This document shows positions 8,708 to 20,069 of a stretch of DNA of 64,000 nucleotides, one piece after another (the stretch's first letter is position 1; each line of letters begins with the position of its first letter). This DNA comes from an uncultured Succinivibrio sp. (GTDB taxonomy: Bacteria > Pseudomonadota > Gammaproteobacteria > Enterobacterales > Succinivibrionaceae): the NCBI GenBank assembly GCA_934218695.1, contig CAKQDA010000010.1, positions 1-64,000 of the forward strand. Reading direction: 5' to 3'. The notes beneath the pieces are model-generated. The model was not told the origin of the DNA and made no database searches. It saw only the letters and a program-made list of their open reading frames with translations. Made by a program: the position numbers and the translations under genes.

Positions 8708-8729
8708 GCACCAGACCTATGTCTGGTGC
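8708..8729. terminator. Hairpin between convergent pqiC and mnmE
   Basis: Perfect 9-bp stem GCACCAGAC / GTCTGGTGC with a 4-base loop. It lies between two converging genes but lacks a T-tract on either side, so the terminator role is inferred from position. Confidence 0.5.
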
Positions 8730-8764
8730 GTAATATGGTAAAAAGTTTGATTACTCTGAAAGGT

Positions 8765-10138
8765 TTATTTACCAATACAGAAAGTACTGAAAATTTTACC
8801 TAAGATATCATCAGAGGTTACTTTTCCTGTAATTTCACCTAAATGGTCCTGAGCTTCTTTTATTTCTTGGGCGCACAGTACTAAATCACCTGTTTTGATG
8901 ATTTCTATTGCATTTTCAATGTGTTTATATGAGTTTTCAAGCTCAGTCAGATGTCTTCTTCTTGCAATGAACATTCCTTCAACAGGAGTAATCTGTAGTA
9001 AATCAGCAAGTTTCTTCTTGAGTTCATCAAGACCATCTTCATTCTTGGTTGATGATGCAATCTTATTAAATGCTATAAATGGATCTTTTGATAAAAGATC
9101 TTTTACCTCTTGGCATGTGCCTTTATCTGACTTTGAAACAACTACCAGAATTCTATTTTCGTTGGATTCAAATTCTTTTACTTTTTTTAGTGTTTCTAAG
9201 GCATCTGTTGGAACAGTTGAACCATCTAACATAAAGATCACAAGATCTGCTTTTTTCAGTTCATCGATAGCTTTTTTTATACCAATAGCCTCAATTTCAT
9301 CTGCAGGTGTATCTCTGATACCTGCCGTATCAGTAATAACTACTGGAACTCCCTCAATTTCAATTTGGGCAGTTAGTACATCTCTTGTTGTGCCTGGTAT
9401 GTTTGTAACAATAGCCTTATCAGAACCTGCAAGAGCATTTAGTAAGCTTGATTTACCTGCGTTTGGAGCTCCAGCCAGTACTATTCTTGCGCCTTCATTT
9501 AATTTGACACCCTGATTGGCTATCTTTAAAGTTTTTGCTGCTAATTGCTCTATATCATGTAAAGCAAGATCTGTTTTTCCTGATTCAAAGAAGTCTTCGT
9601 GTTCTTCTGGAAAATCTAGGCAAGCTTCAAGTCTTACTCTAAAGTTTGTGATTTGCTCTGATAATGAAGTTAAGTTTTCTGAAAAAGCTCCTTCAAGTGA
9701 AGCTAAAGCAGCTTTAGCAGCGCTTTGCGACCCTGCAGAAATAAGATCTTCTACTGCTTCAGCTGCAGTCAAATCCATCTTATTATTTAAAAAAGCTCTT
9801 TTTGTGAATTCTCCTGGCTCAGCCTGTCTGACACCATCGATACTCAGGACTGCATTTAATACTCTTTGTGGAGCAATGTTTCCGCCGTGCCCCTGTAATT
9901 CGATGACATCTTCGCCAGTGTATGAATTCGGTGAAGAAAAATATAAAAGCACACCTTCATCTATGACTTCATCTTTTAATTTGAACTGTTTGAAATAAGC
10001 CTTACGAGCTTTTGGTGTGATATTGGTTAAGGTTTTTGCTACTGTTAAAGCCTGAGGACCAGAAACTCTCACAATAGCAATGCCACCCCTGCCATGTGGG
10101 GTAGCGATTGCTGCAATTGTATCTTCGATTGTAGACAT
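8765..10138 (-). CDS. mnmE: tRNA modification GTPase MnmE
   Basis: MnmE (TrmE), 457 residues. With MnmG it installs the cmnm5/mnm5 group on wobble U34 of several tRNAs. The N-terminal folate-binding domain (about 1-120) is followed by a helical domain split by a Ras-like G domain: P-loop GAPNAGKS (223-230), GTTRD (249-253), DTAG (270-273). The C-terminus ends in FCIGK with the essential cysteine C454. It is the last gene of the rpmH-rnpA-yidD-yidC-mnmE group, 6 bases after yidC. Confidence 0.97.
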   Translation of the reverse strand: MSTIEDTIAAIATPHGRGGIAIVRVSGPQALTVAKTLTNITPKARKAYFKQFKLKDEVIDEGVLLYFSSPNSYTGEDVIELQGHGGNIAPQRVLNAVLSIDGVRQAEPGEFTKRAFLNNKMDLTAAEAVEDLISAGSQSAAKAALASLEGAFSENLTSLSEQITNFRVRLEACLDFPEEHEDFFESGKTDLALHDIEQLAAKTLKIANQGVKLNEGARIVLAGAPNAGKSSLLNALAGSDKAIVTNIPGTTRDVLTAQIEIEGVPVVITDTAGIRDTPADEIEAIGIKKAIDELKKADLVIFMLDGSTVPTDALETLKKVKEFESNENRILVVVSKSDKGTCQEVKDLLSKDPFIAFNKIASSTKNEDGLDELKKKLADLLQITPVEGMFIARRRHLTELENSYKHIENAIEIIKTGDLVLCAQEIKEAQDHLGEITGKVTSDDILGKIFSTFCIGK

Positions 10139-10144
10139 GAATTA

Positions 10145-11767
10145 TTACTTTGCGGCTGAAGCTTTCTTTAAGCTTAATCCACGCTTTTCTAAAGATCTAA
10201 AAATAATGAACTGCTGGAAAATTGTGAAGCTGTTTGAAACTAGCCAATACAGAGTCAAACCAGCAGGGAATGTACAGAACATGAATGTAAACACAAAAGG
10301 CATTGCCATAAATACTTTCTTCTGAATAGGATCAGTAATTGGTGTAGGTGACATCTTCTGTAACAGGAACATTGAAATACCGTACAGAATTGGCAATACA
10401 AAGTAAGGATCTTTTACAGATAAATCGGTGATCCATAAAATGAAGCTTGACTGTCTTAATTCTGTTGATTCCATTAATGTCCAGTACAGGGCAATGAATA
10501 TTGGCATCTGAATTAACAGAGGTAAGCATCCACCTAAAGGATTAACCTTTTCAGATTTGTACAGTTTCATAGTCTCTGCACCAATCTTCTGTCTGTCATC
10601 CTTATAACGCTCTTTTATCTCCATTAATTTAGGTTGGAGTAATCTCATTTTTGCCATTGAGGTGTACTGTGCCTTTGTGAGAGGGAACATAACACTTCTA
10701 ACAATAAGCGTCAGAACGATAATTGAGAAACCCCAGTTACCAATTAATCCGTGAATAAAGTTCAGGATCTTGAATAATGGAATTGATATGAACCATAACC
10801 AGCCGTAATCAACTGTTAAGTCAAGGTTGTCTGCAACTTCAGACATGGCTTCCTGATTTTTAGGTCCAACCCACAGTTTTGCAGATAGTGTTTTTTCACT
10901 GTCAGCTTTAACAACTGTATTCTGAGTTCTGATTCCAATGATTGCTGCTGTGTTCTTTTCTGCAGAACCAGAATAGATAACGTTTGATGTATCGTTGTCT
11001 CCACTTACCCAGGCTGACACGAAGTAGTGCTGAATCATAGCAACCCAACCCGATTTTGTTGAAACATTATACTTTGTATCATCAACAATTTTGTCTAATG
11101 TTGCTTTCTCATATCTGCTGCTGTCTGATGAGTAAGCTGTACCTCTATAAGCACTTGCTACCATGCCAAAGCTTGAATTGTTCTTTAAGTATGAATCATC
11201 TTCAGACTGTTTTAACTGACCGTACATGCAAAGATTCAAATCTTTGCCACTGTTGTTTTGAATGTCATATTTAACATTTACAACGTATGAATTTCTATCA
11301 ATGATGAATGTCTTTATGTAGGTAACATCATCTTTTTCATACTTTAAAACTGCTTCAACACTGTTTTCGCCGTCTTTAATTGCATATTCAGTTTTATCTG
11401 TAACGTATTCAGGTCTTGATAGATTATCAATGCCATCTTTGCCTGCCAAACCACTCTGAGCCTGATAGATAAATTGAGGTGTTGTCATTAACATATGAAA
11501 AGGATCGTCTTTATCCTGTTCTTGTTTTATATCCAGCAATTTAGCATCGATTATGTCACCGCCCTGCAGGTTGATGGTTAATTCAAGTTTATCACTTACA
11601 AGTTTAATAACCTTTCCTACTGCAGTATTTGAATTGATTTCTTGTGACTGCTGAATTGTTGCCTGCTCTAATTTTTGATCATTAGCTTTGTCTGAATTCC
11701 AGTCCCAGAATAGAAACATGGCGGCGCACAGTAGCAGAATAAATATAAGATTTCTTTGTTGTTCCAT
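10145..11767 (-). CDS. yidC: Membrane protein insertase YidC
   Basis: YidC/OxaA, 540 residues, Gram-negative type. It inserts and folds inner-membrane proteins alone or with SecYEG. A first transmembrane helix (about 7-24) precedes a large periplasmic beta domain (about 50-330). The conserved five-helix insertase core follows, including the cytoplasmic hairpin near LLQPKLMEIKERYKDDRQ. A basic tail ends the protein. It is flanked by yidD and mnmE in the order usual near the origin of gammaproteobacteria. Confidence 0.97.
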   Translation of the reverse strand: MEQQRNLIFILLLCAAMFLFWDWNSDKANDQKLEQATIQQSQEINSNTAVGKVIKLVSDKLELTINLQGGDIIDAKLLDIKQEQDKDDPFHMLMTTPQFIYQAQSGLAGKDGIDNLSRPEYVTDKTEYAIKDGENSVEAVLKYEKDDVTYIKTFIIDRNSYVVNVKYDIQNNSGKDLNLCMYGQLKQSEDDSYLKNNSSFGMVASAYRGTAYSSDSSRYEKATLDKIVDDTKYNVSTKSGWVAMIQHYFVSAWVSGDNDTSNVIYSGSAEKNTAAIIGIRTQNTVVKADSEKTLSAKLWVGPKNQEAMSEVADNLDLTVDYGWLWFISIPLFKILNFIHGLIGNWGFSIIVLTLIVRSVMFPLTKAQYTSMAKMRLLQPKLMEIKERYKDDRQKIGAETMKLYKSEKVNPLGGCLPLLIQMPIFIALYWTLMESTELRQSSFILWITDLSVKDPYFVLPILYGISMFLLQKMSPTPITDPIQKKVFMAMPFVFTFMFCTFPAGLTLYWLVSNSFTIFQQFIIFRSLEKRGLSLKKASAAK

Positions 11768-11787
11768 TTGGATAACCTTAAAGGCGA

Positions 11788-12030
11788 TTACTTAAATTTT
11801 TTAGGTATAGGATCATACCCACCAGGGTTTAAAGGATGACAGCGACAGATCCTCTTAAAACCAAGATAGATTCCTTTGACTAAGCCCCATTCTCTTATTG
11901 CTTCAAGAGTGTATTGTGAACAGCTAGGGTAAAAACGGCAATGCTGTCCTAGAATAGGACTAATGAAGATTTGATAGAAGCGGATCAGATAGATCGCTAT
12001 TTTTCCAAACGGTGAGATATTTGTTGCCAT
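11788..12030 (-). CDS. yidD: Membrane protein insertion efficiency factor YidD
   Basis: YidD, 80 residues, a small membrane-associated protein that assists YidC insertion. It has the family core [20 protein letters not shown] and [11 protein letters not shown] near the C-terminus. Its start overlaps the end of rnpA by 34 bases, which is common for this gene pair. yidC follows after 20 bases. Confidence 0.95.
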   Translation of the reverse strand: MATNISPFGKIAIYLIRFYQIFISPILGQHCRFYPSCSQYTLEAIREWGLVKGIYLGFKRICRCHPLNPGGYDPIPKKFK

Positions 12031-12356
12031 AATCGTTTAAATATAGCACTTAGTTCAGAATTGCTTATATCTTCTATTTTTGGTCTTGCGATAACTACAA
12101 GATCAATATGTTGAAGAGAATGTTGGTTTAATCTGAAAGTCTCTCTGGCAATACGCTTAACACGATTTCGCCAAACAGCTCTTTTTAAAACTTTTTTAGG
12201 TACAACCAAGCCCAGCCTAGAACACTGAGATTCTTTGTTTTTGCGTGCAAGAACAAGAACTCCAGTAGCGCTGGCACGGACTGGGTTTGCGAATACCTTA
12301 TCGTATTCCTCGGTTGACAGTATTCTGACAGACCGAGGAAAGGTATTATTAGCCAT
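11997..12356 (-). CDS. rnpA: Ribonuclease P protein component
   Basis: RNase P protein C5, 119 residues. It binds the catalytic RNA (rnpB, not in this window) to mature tRNA 5' ends. The RNR motif is [10 protein letters not shown] (63-72), and the upstream LGLVVPKKV segment belongs to the central cleft. The start overlaps rpmH by 8 bases, so the two genes are translationally coupled. Confidence 0.96.
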   Translation of the reverse strand: MANNTFPRSVRILSTEEYDKVFANPVRASATGVLVLARKNKESQCSRLGLVVPKKVLKRAVWRNRVKRIARETFRLNQHSLQHIDLVVIARPKIEDISNSELSAIFKRLWQQISHRLEK

Positions 12357-12492
12357 TAACGGTTGTTAAACGCTTACGACCCTTGGCACGGCGACGGGAA
12401 AGAACTTTACGACCGTCAGCAGTACGCATACGTACACGGAAACCGTGGGTGCGCTTACGCTTAGTTACGTTTGGCTGGAAAGTACGCTTCAT
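12349..12492 (-). CDS. rpmH: Ribosomal protein L34
   Basis: L34, 47 residues, highly basic: [19 protein letters not shown], then [20 protein letters not shown] and a tail ending TVNG. The frame opens at the ATG complementary to 12490-12492 and ends in TAA at 12351-12349. It is the first gene of the leftward operon, with a promoter about 85 bases upstream, and it diverges from dnaA. Confidence 0.97.
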   Translation of the reverse strand: MKRTFQPNVTKRKRTHGFRVRMRTADGRKVLSRRRAKGRKRLTTVNG

Positions 12493-12696
12493 TTGAAACT
12501 CCAACGACGGTACTACCGCCTAATTACACGGTGAATATATTAATAATGAAATTCACTATTAATTCAAAGTACGACATTTTACATTGTAAATGCTATTAAG
12601 GTCAACACCGTTTTTGTGCTAAAATAGCGTGCTACTAATTTTAACCCATTAATTATGATTAATAATCTATTTTTATAACTATAAAAAGGGCCTTTT
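12493..12696. other. rpmH-dnaA intergenic region, candidate origin neighbourhood
   Basis: A 204-bp AT-rich gap between divergent rpmH and dnaA, the place where gene orientation flips. This arrangement often holds or flanks oriC. I found no TTATNCACA DnaA box here on either strand, so the origin itself may lie elsewhere (for example next to mnmG). A TGCTAAAAT extended -10 at 12617-12625 could serve dnaA. Confidence 0.35.
12576..12605 (-). promoter_or_regulatory. rpmH operon promoter
   Basis: On the minus strand TTGACC (12605-12600) and TAAAAT (12581-12576) are separated by 18 bp. This gives an mRNA leader of about 75 bases before rpmH. It is a good sigma-70 match in the expected place. Confidence 0.6.
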
Positions 12697-14151
12697 ATGG
12701 ATTTGGATCAGGTCTGGAAAGACGCTATTGCCAATGTTAAAAGCAAGATCACTGATTTAAGAGATCAAAGTGTCGTTCAGTGTATTGAAACTCAGTGTTC
12801 TTTTGAAATATCCAGCAATAACATTGTTTTTATTTGTAATAATGATCTGGCATCAAAATTATTGCCAATTTATGTATCTCAGTTATTTATTGAAATCACC
12901 AACTTACTAGGTGTTCAGAATTACGGTTTACAGATGATAATGGCAGGCAATAGACCAAATCAGGCACCGTCACAGTTTGATCGAACTCAGCATGATCAGC
13001 TTAATTATGAAGATACTAATCGTTCTTCAGTTATTTCTCATCCTCCATTTACTCCTAGGGATAATATTGTTCAGCCGAAAAATAATTCAATACAAAGGCC
13101 TAGAATCACTGACAATATTGATCCAAATAAAACTTTTGAAAATTACGTTACAGATCCTGAAAATAAGATAGCTATTGCCGCTGCTATAAGAATTGCAGAA
13201 ACACCTGGTTCTGATAATTTCAATCCTTTTTATATTTATGGAGGATCTGGATTAGGAAAGACACATATTTTATGGGCGATTGCAAACAAAATTCGTGAAA
13301 CTAAACCTAATGTTTCTGTTATATATATCAGAGCAGAAGAATTTATTAGAAGATACGTTGATTCTATGTCTGTAAAGACTTCTTTTGCACCTCAGCAGGT
13401 GCACTTTCAAGATATGTTTACCCAATATGATGTGTTCATAATGGATGATATTCAAAGTCTTACAAAAGGCGACAAAGCCAGAGATACTTTCTTTGATATT
13501 ATTGCTAATTTTCTGGATATAAAAGGCAAACAGTTAATTCTGGCTTCTGATGTAGCTCCAGGTAATTTAAAGAATTTCTCTGAAAGACTTGTTACCAGAT
13601 TTGGTTCTGGAATTTGTAGTGAAATCTATCCTCCAAGTTCTGAAACCAGAACTGCTATCATCTTAAGAAAGTGCAATGAATTAAATTTCAAACTTCCAGA
13701 TTCTGTTGTTGAATATATTGCAACTAATATTCGATCAAGCGTACGTGAAATTGAAGGAGCAATAAAAACCTTAAAGTCCCATGTGGAAGTTAAAGGAAGT
13801 ATGATTACTTATGATGAGGCTGTAAAAAGTCTGTCTAATCTAGTCAATAAAACAAGTAACAACACTACTGTTGATAGTATTAAAGATAGAGTTGCTAAAG
13901 AATTTGAAGTTACAATAGAATCTTTAGAATCTGCGTCTAGAAAAAAGAACATATCTCAGGCTCGTTCAATTGCTATTGCACTAGCTCATGAACTTATCCC
14001 TACATTATCAAGTAGTGACTTAGGAAGAGCATTTAATAAAGATCACTCATCTGTTCTTGCTGCTATCAATAGAGTTGAAGAGTGGAAGGTTAAGGATAAA
14101 GATATGAATATGCTTTATCAGAAATTAATACTTTCTCTTAAGAAGAATTAA
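12697..14151 (+). CDS. dnaA: Chromosomal replication initiator DnaA
   Basis: DnaA, 484 residues. It opens oriC and loads the helicase. Domain I is about 1-85 and a variable Asn/Gln-rich linker spans about 86-140. The AAA+ domain has Walker A GGSGLGKT (182-189) and Walker B IMDD near 250. The C-terminal DNA-binding domain has the signature KDHSSVLAAI (about 449-458). The linker is rich in Asn, Gln, Arg and Pro, as is common. dnaN follows after 17 bases. Confidence 0.98.
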   Translation: MDLDQVWKDAIANVKSKITDLRDQSVVQCIETQCSFEISSNNIVFICNNDLASKLLPIYVSQLFIEITNLLGVQNYGLQMIMAGNRPNQAPSQFDRTQHDQLNYEDTNRSSVISHPPFTPRDNIVQPKNNSIQRPRITDNIDPNKTFENYVTDPENKIAIAAAIRIAETPGSDNFNPFYIYGGSGLGKTHILWAIANKIRETKPNVSVIYIRAEEFIRRYVDSMSVKTSFAPQQVHFQDMFTQYDVFIMDDIQSLTKGDKARDTFFDIIANFLDIKGKQLILASDVAPGNLKNFSERLVTRFGSGICSEIYPPSSETRTAIILRKCNELNFKLPDSVVEYIATNIRSSVREIEGAIKTLKSHVEVKGSMITYDEAVKSLSNLVNKTSNNTTVDSIKDRVAKEFEVTIESLESASRKKNISQARSIAIALAHELIPTLSSSDLGRAFNKDHSSVLAAINRVEEWKVKDKDMNMLYQKLILSLKKN

Positions 14152-14168
14152 AATCAGGAGATTTAATT

Positions 14169-15305
14169 ATGAAGTTTAGCGTATTGCTGTCATCTATCAG
14201 CAAACAGTTATCTGAAATTGCAAGTATTGCTGGTTCTTCAACTAATAAAGATGACATAACTCAAAACATCCTTATTAAAGTTGCTGATTCAATTCTCGTT
14301 TTAAAAGCCACTAATTACAATATTGAGCTTCAGACAGAGATCCCATTAACAGACGTTATTTCTGAAGGTGAGATCACTGTTAACGCAAATAAGCTTAAAG
14401 AAACTCTATCTAACTTAGATCAAAATAATTTAGTAAATTTTGACTTTGATGAACAGAATAATTTATTAGTTCTTTCAAATGGAAGTACGAACTTTGAAAT
14501 TCGTACCAAATCTTCGATTGATTTTCCTTCTTTTGAAATGGAAGATATTGAGCACACCATTGTTTTAAAACAAAAACAGTTAAAGTCAATCATTGATTCA
14601 TGCCTTTTATGTGTTTCAAATGAAGATTTTAGAGATTATCTAAGGGGTGTTCGCTTTGAGGTGAATGGTTCAAAATTAGAGATCTTTACTTCAGATGGTC
14701 ACAGAATGGCTATCCTTGAGACTCAGTTAGATAATCCTTCTACAGATCCAGAGCCTTTTGGCGTAATTTTAACTAAAAGATGCGCTTCTCAGCTGGCAAA
14801 GATTGTAAACGAAGAAGCTGATTCTGATGTTACTCTGTCATTTACAAAAAATGCTGTTCAGACTTCTTGCAATAACTACAAAATGAACTCTAAACTGATC
14901 AATTGCGGTTATCCTAATGTTAGAACTGTAATTCCAAAGACTATTGATTCAATTGTTTCTATTCCTAAAGATACTTTCACTAATCTTATTAAACAGGTTT
15001 CTGTACTTTCTTCAAAGAGAGTCAACGGTGTTACCTTTACCTTCGGTGACGGTCAGGTTACTTTAAGATCTGAAAACTCTGAACATGAAGTTGCTACAGC
15101 TTCTTTGGCTTTGCCTGATGCTCAGTCAAATATTGAGATTTCTTTAAATGCTCAGTATGTTAGAGACATTTTGGGGGTCATTAAAACAGATCAGGTACTG
15201 TTCTGCTTTAGTCAGCCTATGGTTCATGTTTTAATAAAACCTGAAACTGAAGTTAATGATCAGGGTGTTAAAGCAAGCTACATTATTAGTAAAGTTGTGG
15301 TTTAA
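14169..15305 (+). CDS. dnaN: DNA polymerase III beta clamp
   Basis: Sliding clamp, 378 residues (E. coli 366). It encircles DNA and tethers polymerase III. Three repeated clamp domains of about 120 residues are evident. The opening MKFSVLLSSISKQLSEI and the central FRDYLRGVRFEV stretch are typical. A Shine-Dalgarno (AGGAG) lies 8 bases upstream. It follows dnaA in the classic order, and a strong hairpin separates it from recF. Confidence 0.97.
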   Translation: MKFSVLLSSISKQLSEIASIAGSSTNKDDITQNILIKVADSILVLKATNYNIELQTEIPLTDVISEGEITVNANKLKETLSNLDQNNLVNFDFDEQNNLLVLSNGSTNFEIRTKSSIDFPSFEMEDIEHTIVLKQKQLKSIIDSCLLCVSNEDFRDYLRGVRFEVNGSKLEIFTSDGHRMAILETQLDNPSTDPEPFGVILTKRCASQLAKIVNEEADSDVTLSFTKNAVQTSCNNYKMNSKLINCGYPNVRTVIPKTIDSIVSIPKDTFTNLIKQVSVLSSKRVNGVTFTFGDGQVTLRSENSEHEVATASLALPDAQSNIEISLNAQYVRDILGVIKTDQVLFCFSQPMVHVLIKPETEVNDQGVKASYIISKVVV

Positions 15306-15315
15306 CCTTTATTCT

Positions 15316-15342
15316 AAGGTAGCTTTAATTTAAGGCTACCTT
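15316..15342 (+). terminator. Strong intrinsic terminator or attenuator before recF
   Basis: AAGGTAGC (15316-15323) pairs with GCTACCTT (15335-15342). The stem extends inward by TTTA/TAAG pairs to about 12 bp around a 3-base loop and runs into a TTTTT tract. It ends only 9 bases before the recF ATG at 15352. Confidence 0.75.
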
Positions 15343-15351
15343 TTTACCTTC

Positions 15352-16431
15352 ATGAAAATTACTCATCTCAGAATATTAAACTACAGAAATATCTCTTCAT
15401 TAGATATTGTTCCATCTAATTTTTTTAATGTTATTTATGGAAAAAATGGTTCTGGAAAAACTTCCTTGCTAGAAGCAATATCGTACTTAGGATATGGAAG
15501 ATCTTTTCGTGATTCGCGTTATCAGTCATTAATTCGCGAAGGGCAACCTTTTTTTGCAATATCTTCCGATGTTTTAAGAGACAGTACAAATCTATCAGAT
15601 AGTCTTGGTATCTGCAGATATAGAAACCGTAATCAGAATCTAGAGATCTCTATTAACTCAAATAAAAGTTCTAGACTGGTTGATTTGGTTGATAAAATTT
15701 CAATTCAGGTTATACATCCTCAAGGCATTGATCTCATTTTAGGTGGCCCTGAAAATAGGCGTAATTTTGTAGATTGGGGGGCTTATTATTCTTTTCCTCA
15801 TTTTAAAGACTGCTGGTATAGGTATAAAAAGCTTCTATCTCAACGTAACTCAATGCTAAAACGAAAAGATCCAATAGAAAATATTCAATTTTGGGATGAC
15901 GAATTGTCTAAAGTAAGTGAAGAAATTACAACTTTTAGGGAACATTATGTCGATCTCATAAAGCCAATTCTTTTGCAAAAATTAAAGTCTTTTTTACCTC
16001 AATTTGAGTTCGAAATTTTATTCTCAAAAGGCTGGGAAAATGGCTTGCAGTTGCGGTCTGTACTTAACTTAAATATTGAAAAAGATAGAGTTTTAGGGTA
16101 TACTTTTTATGGTTGTCACAGAGCAGAATTACGAATTAGATGTAATAACTTTTCTGCTAGTGAAACCCTGTCTAGAGGACAATTAAAATTACTAGTTTGT
16201 GCAATGAGACTCTCTCAAGGTTACCTTTTAAAACAACAAGTGGGAAAAAATTGCATATATCTAATAGATGACTTAAGTTCTGAACTTGATGCTAATTCTA
16301 GAATGTTATTGCTTAATGAACTAAAAGAATGTAATAGCCAAGTTTTTTTGACAAATATTTCCAAGAACTTAGAAATTCCAAGTTGTTCTGAAAATTCTTT
16401 TATCAATATTGAAGAATCTATAGAGCCTTAA
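15352..16431 (+). CDS. recF: DNA repair and replication protein RecF
   Basis: RecF, 359 residues, an SMC-like ATPase that helps load RecA at gaps. Walker A is GKNGSGKT (30-37), the ABC-type signature LSRGQ is near 270, and Walker B LIDDLSSELD is near 301-310. The ATG at 15352 has no Shine-Dalgarno and lies right after a terminator hairpin. Expression must come from read-through or leaderless translation, consistent with the low levels usual for RecF. Confidence 0.95.
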   Translation: MKITHLRILNYRNISSLDIVPSNFFNVIYGKNGSGKTSLLEAISYLGYGRSFRDSRYQSLIREGQPFFAISSDVLRDSTNLSDSLGICRYRNRNQNLEISINSNKSSRLVDLVDKISIQVIHPQGIDLILGGPENRRNFVDWGAYYSFPHFKDCWYRYKKLLSQRNSMLKRKDPIENIQFWDDELSKVSEEITTFREHYVDLIKPILLQKLKSFLPQFEFEILFSKGWENGLQLRSVLNLNIEKDRVLGYTFYGCHRAELRIRCNNFSASETLSRGQLKLLVCAMRLSQGYLLKQQVGKNCIYLIDDLSSELDANSRMLLLNELKECNSQVFLTNISKNLEIPSCSENSFINIEESIEP

Positions 16432-18882
<2,451 letters not shown>

Positions 18883-18910
18883 TATTTCTCAATTCTTAAC
18901 TTTCAATCAA

Positions 18911-18930
18911 GGCTCTTAATTTAAAGAGCC
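18911..18930 (+). terminator. gyrB terminator
   Basis: GGCTCTT (18911-18917) pairs with AAGAGCC (18924-18930) around AATTTA, followed by TTTCTTT. It lies 28 bases after the gyrB stop. Confidence 0.8.
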
Positions 18931-18945
18931 TTTCTTTATTAACGA

Positions 18946-18961
18946 TGTTCCATGTGGAACA
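18946..18961. promoter_or_regulatory. parS-like centromere site 1
   Basis: TGTTCCATGTGGAACA, one base from the perfect palindrome TGTTCCACGTGGAACA. The Pseudomonas-type ParB site has the TGTTCCACGTGGAAC core. It lies just after the gyrB terminator. No parA or parB gene is in this window. Confidence 0.8.
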
Positions 18962-19084
18962 TTTTTTTTCTCAATTGCAAAAACAATTCTAAATTTTATA
19001 AAATCGTTTTTAACGATTAATTTTAAGAATCAATTGTATGTGATAAGCAATTTTGACAAATTGTTATTACATTTCATATATTAA

Positions 19085-19291
19085 CTAGTGTTCCATGTAG
19101 AACATTACTAATCTGAATTTGAAAGGCTGGATCATATACAAAGAAATAATCACTCTGAAAAGAAAATGTAGGATTTCATTTTGAGCATATGCTTTTGGTG
19201 TTATATCCAGCTGAAATGTTCTAGATAGATCATTAATCTCTGAAGTAATCAATACAGATGGCCAGTTATTATAGATATTTGAACTGTTAAC
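19085..19291 (-). pseudogene. Open fragment resembling part of a phage baseplate protein
   Basis: A 68-codon open stretch without a start codon on the minus strand. It contains NNWPSVLITSEINDLSRTFQ, which has the pattern W-x-S-x-x-(V/I)-T-x-x-I-x-x-(L/A)-x-x-F-x-L seen at the start of Mu-like baseplate hub proteins. It ends inside parS site 2. It may be a relic of a prophage gene. The resemblance is from memory and the fragment is short. Confidence 0.25.
19089..19104. promoter_or_regulatory. parS-like centromere site 2 (degenerate)
   Basis: TGTTCCATGTAGAACA, two changes from the perfect palindrome, 143 bp after site 1. It is the weakest copy of the four and may have lower ParB affinity. Confidence 0.65.
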
Positions 19292-19320
19292 TTATGCTGT
19301 ACTGTATTTTATTGATCATT

Positions 19321-19346
19321 AAAAAGCCCACAATTAAGAGGGCCTC
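19321..19346 (-). terminator. Weak terminator after the broken lipoprotein gene
   Basis: On the minus strand GCCC and GGGC pair around about 10 bases and are followed by TTTTT. It lies just beyond the stop codon of the lipoprotein pseudogene, in the right orientation. The stem is short. Confidence 0.4.
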
Positions 19347-19361
19347 CATAAAAATTAAGAA

Positions 19362-19628
19362 CTAGTATTTCACACTTTTAATAGAATCATCAGAATGTTG
19401 TATACAGCGATAGTCTTTGCCATCTATCGTTATTTTTGTTCCTCTACTCATAGGATCAATCATACTATTGACTCTAGCTACTTTTAACTGTTCTTCCAAT
19501 GAACCAAGCTGTGCAAAGTCCTCATCTTCCCAATTACAATCTTCTGTAAAGCCATCTTTGGGAGAACAATAAGCATTTTCACATCCGATTGATTACAACA
19601 AAGCCATTATAACTGTTAAATTTTTCAT
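19362..19628 (-). pseudogene. Small lipoprotein gene with a stop codon in the signal peptide
   Basis: A good Shine-Dalgarno (AAGGA, 8-base spacing) precedes ATG at 19628. The frame reads MKNLTVIMALL, a TAA stop at codon 12, then SIGC and 72 further open codons to TAG at 19362. Without the stop this is a lipoprotein signal peptide with lipobox SIGC (lipid cysteine C16), followed by a small acidic domain with three further cysteines (C21, C31, C75). TTA-to-TAA is a plausible single change. The family is unknown to me. A terminator-like sequence follows. Confidence 0.6.
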
Positions 19629-20020
19629 ATCAACTATCCTTCTTTTCTTGAATTATAGTTTAATAATTAATGCTGTTACGTCTTAACTTTTAGTGGCAAT
19701 ACGTTAAATTTTGTTGAGCGATATATTCGTCATCTGATTGATATGATGAACATTTCTTATTATTCCGTTTGATGCTCATTGCAAAGGTGGAGAACTTTGG
19801 AAGATGATAGATAGTACATATTTCAGTACTGAATCTTAATCATCTGAGAGGTTTGTTGTTACGTGATTTGGATTATAACGATTTTGTTTTCTTGTAATTT
19901 ATTTCTATCTGCGTCATGTGCAGATACTGAAAAAATATTTTAACTAATTTTTATTGAAAGTTTAATATCTATATATGAAAAAACTCAATATATAAGATTT
20001 GTTACTACAAATTGTTAACT

Positions 20021-20069
20021 AATTATGTTCCACATGGAACATTAAGGCGAAAAATAACAGTATCAAAAT
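20021..20069. repeat. parS-bearing direct repeat, copy A
   Basis: This segment and 21511-21558 share about 44 of 49 bases, starting AATTATGTTCCAC and continuing past the palindrome through AAGGCGAAAAA and GTATC. The two copies flank the transposase remnant. Confidence 0.7.
20026..20041. promoter_or_regulatory. parS-like centromere site 3
   Basis: TGTTCCACATGGAACA, the exact reverse complement of site 1. It is embedded in a repeat of about 48 bp shared with site 4. Confidence 0.8.

Noticed and set aside
8895-9998. Long rightward frames across mnmE
   Set aside because: They are antisense to a clear MnmE with all motifs; the Ser/Ala-rich translation is typical of a shadow.
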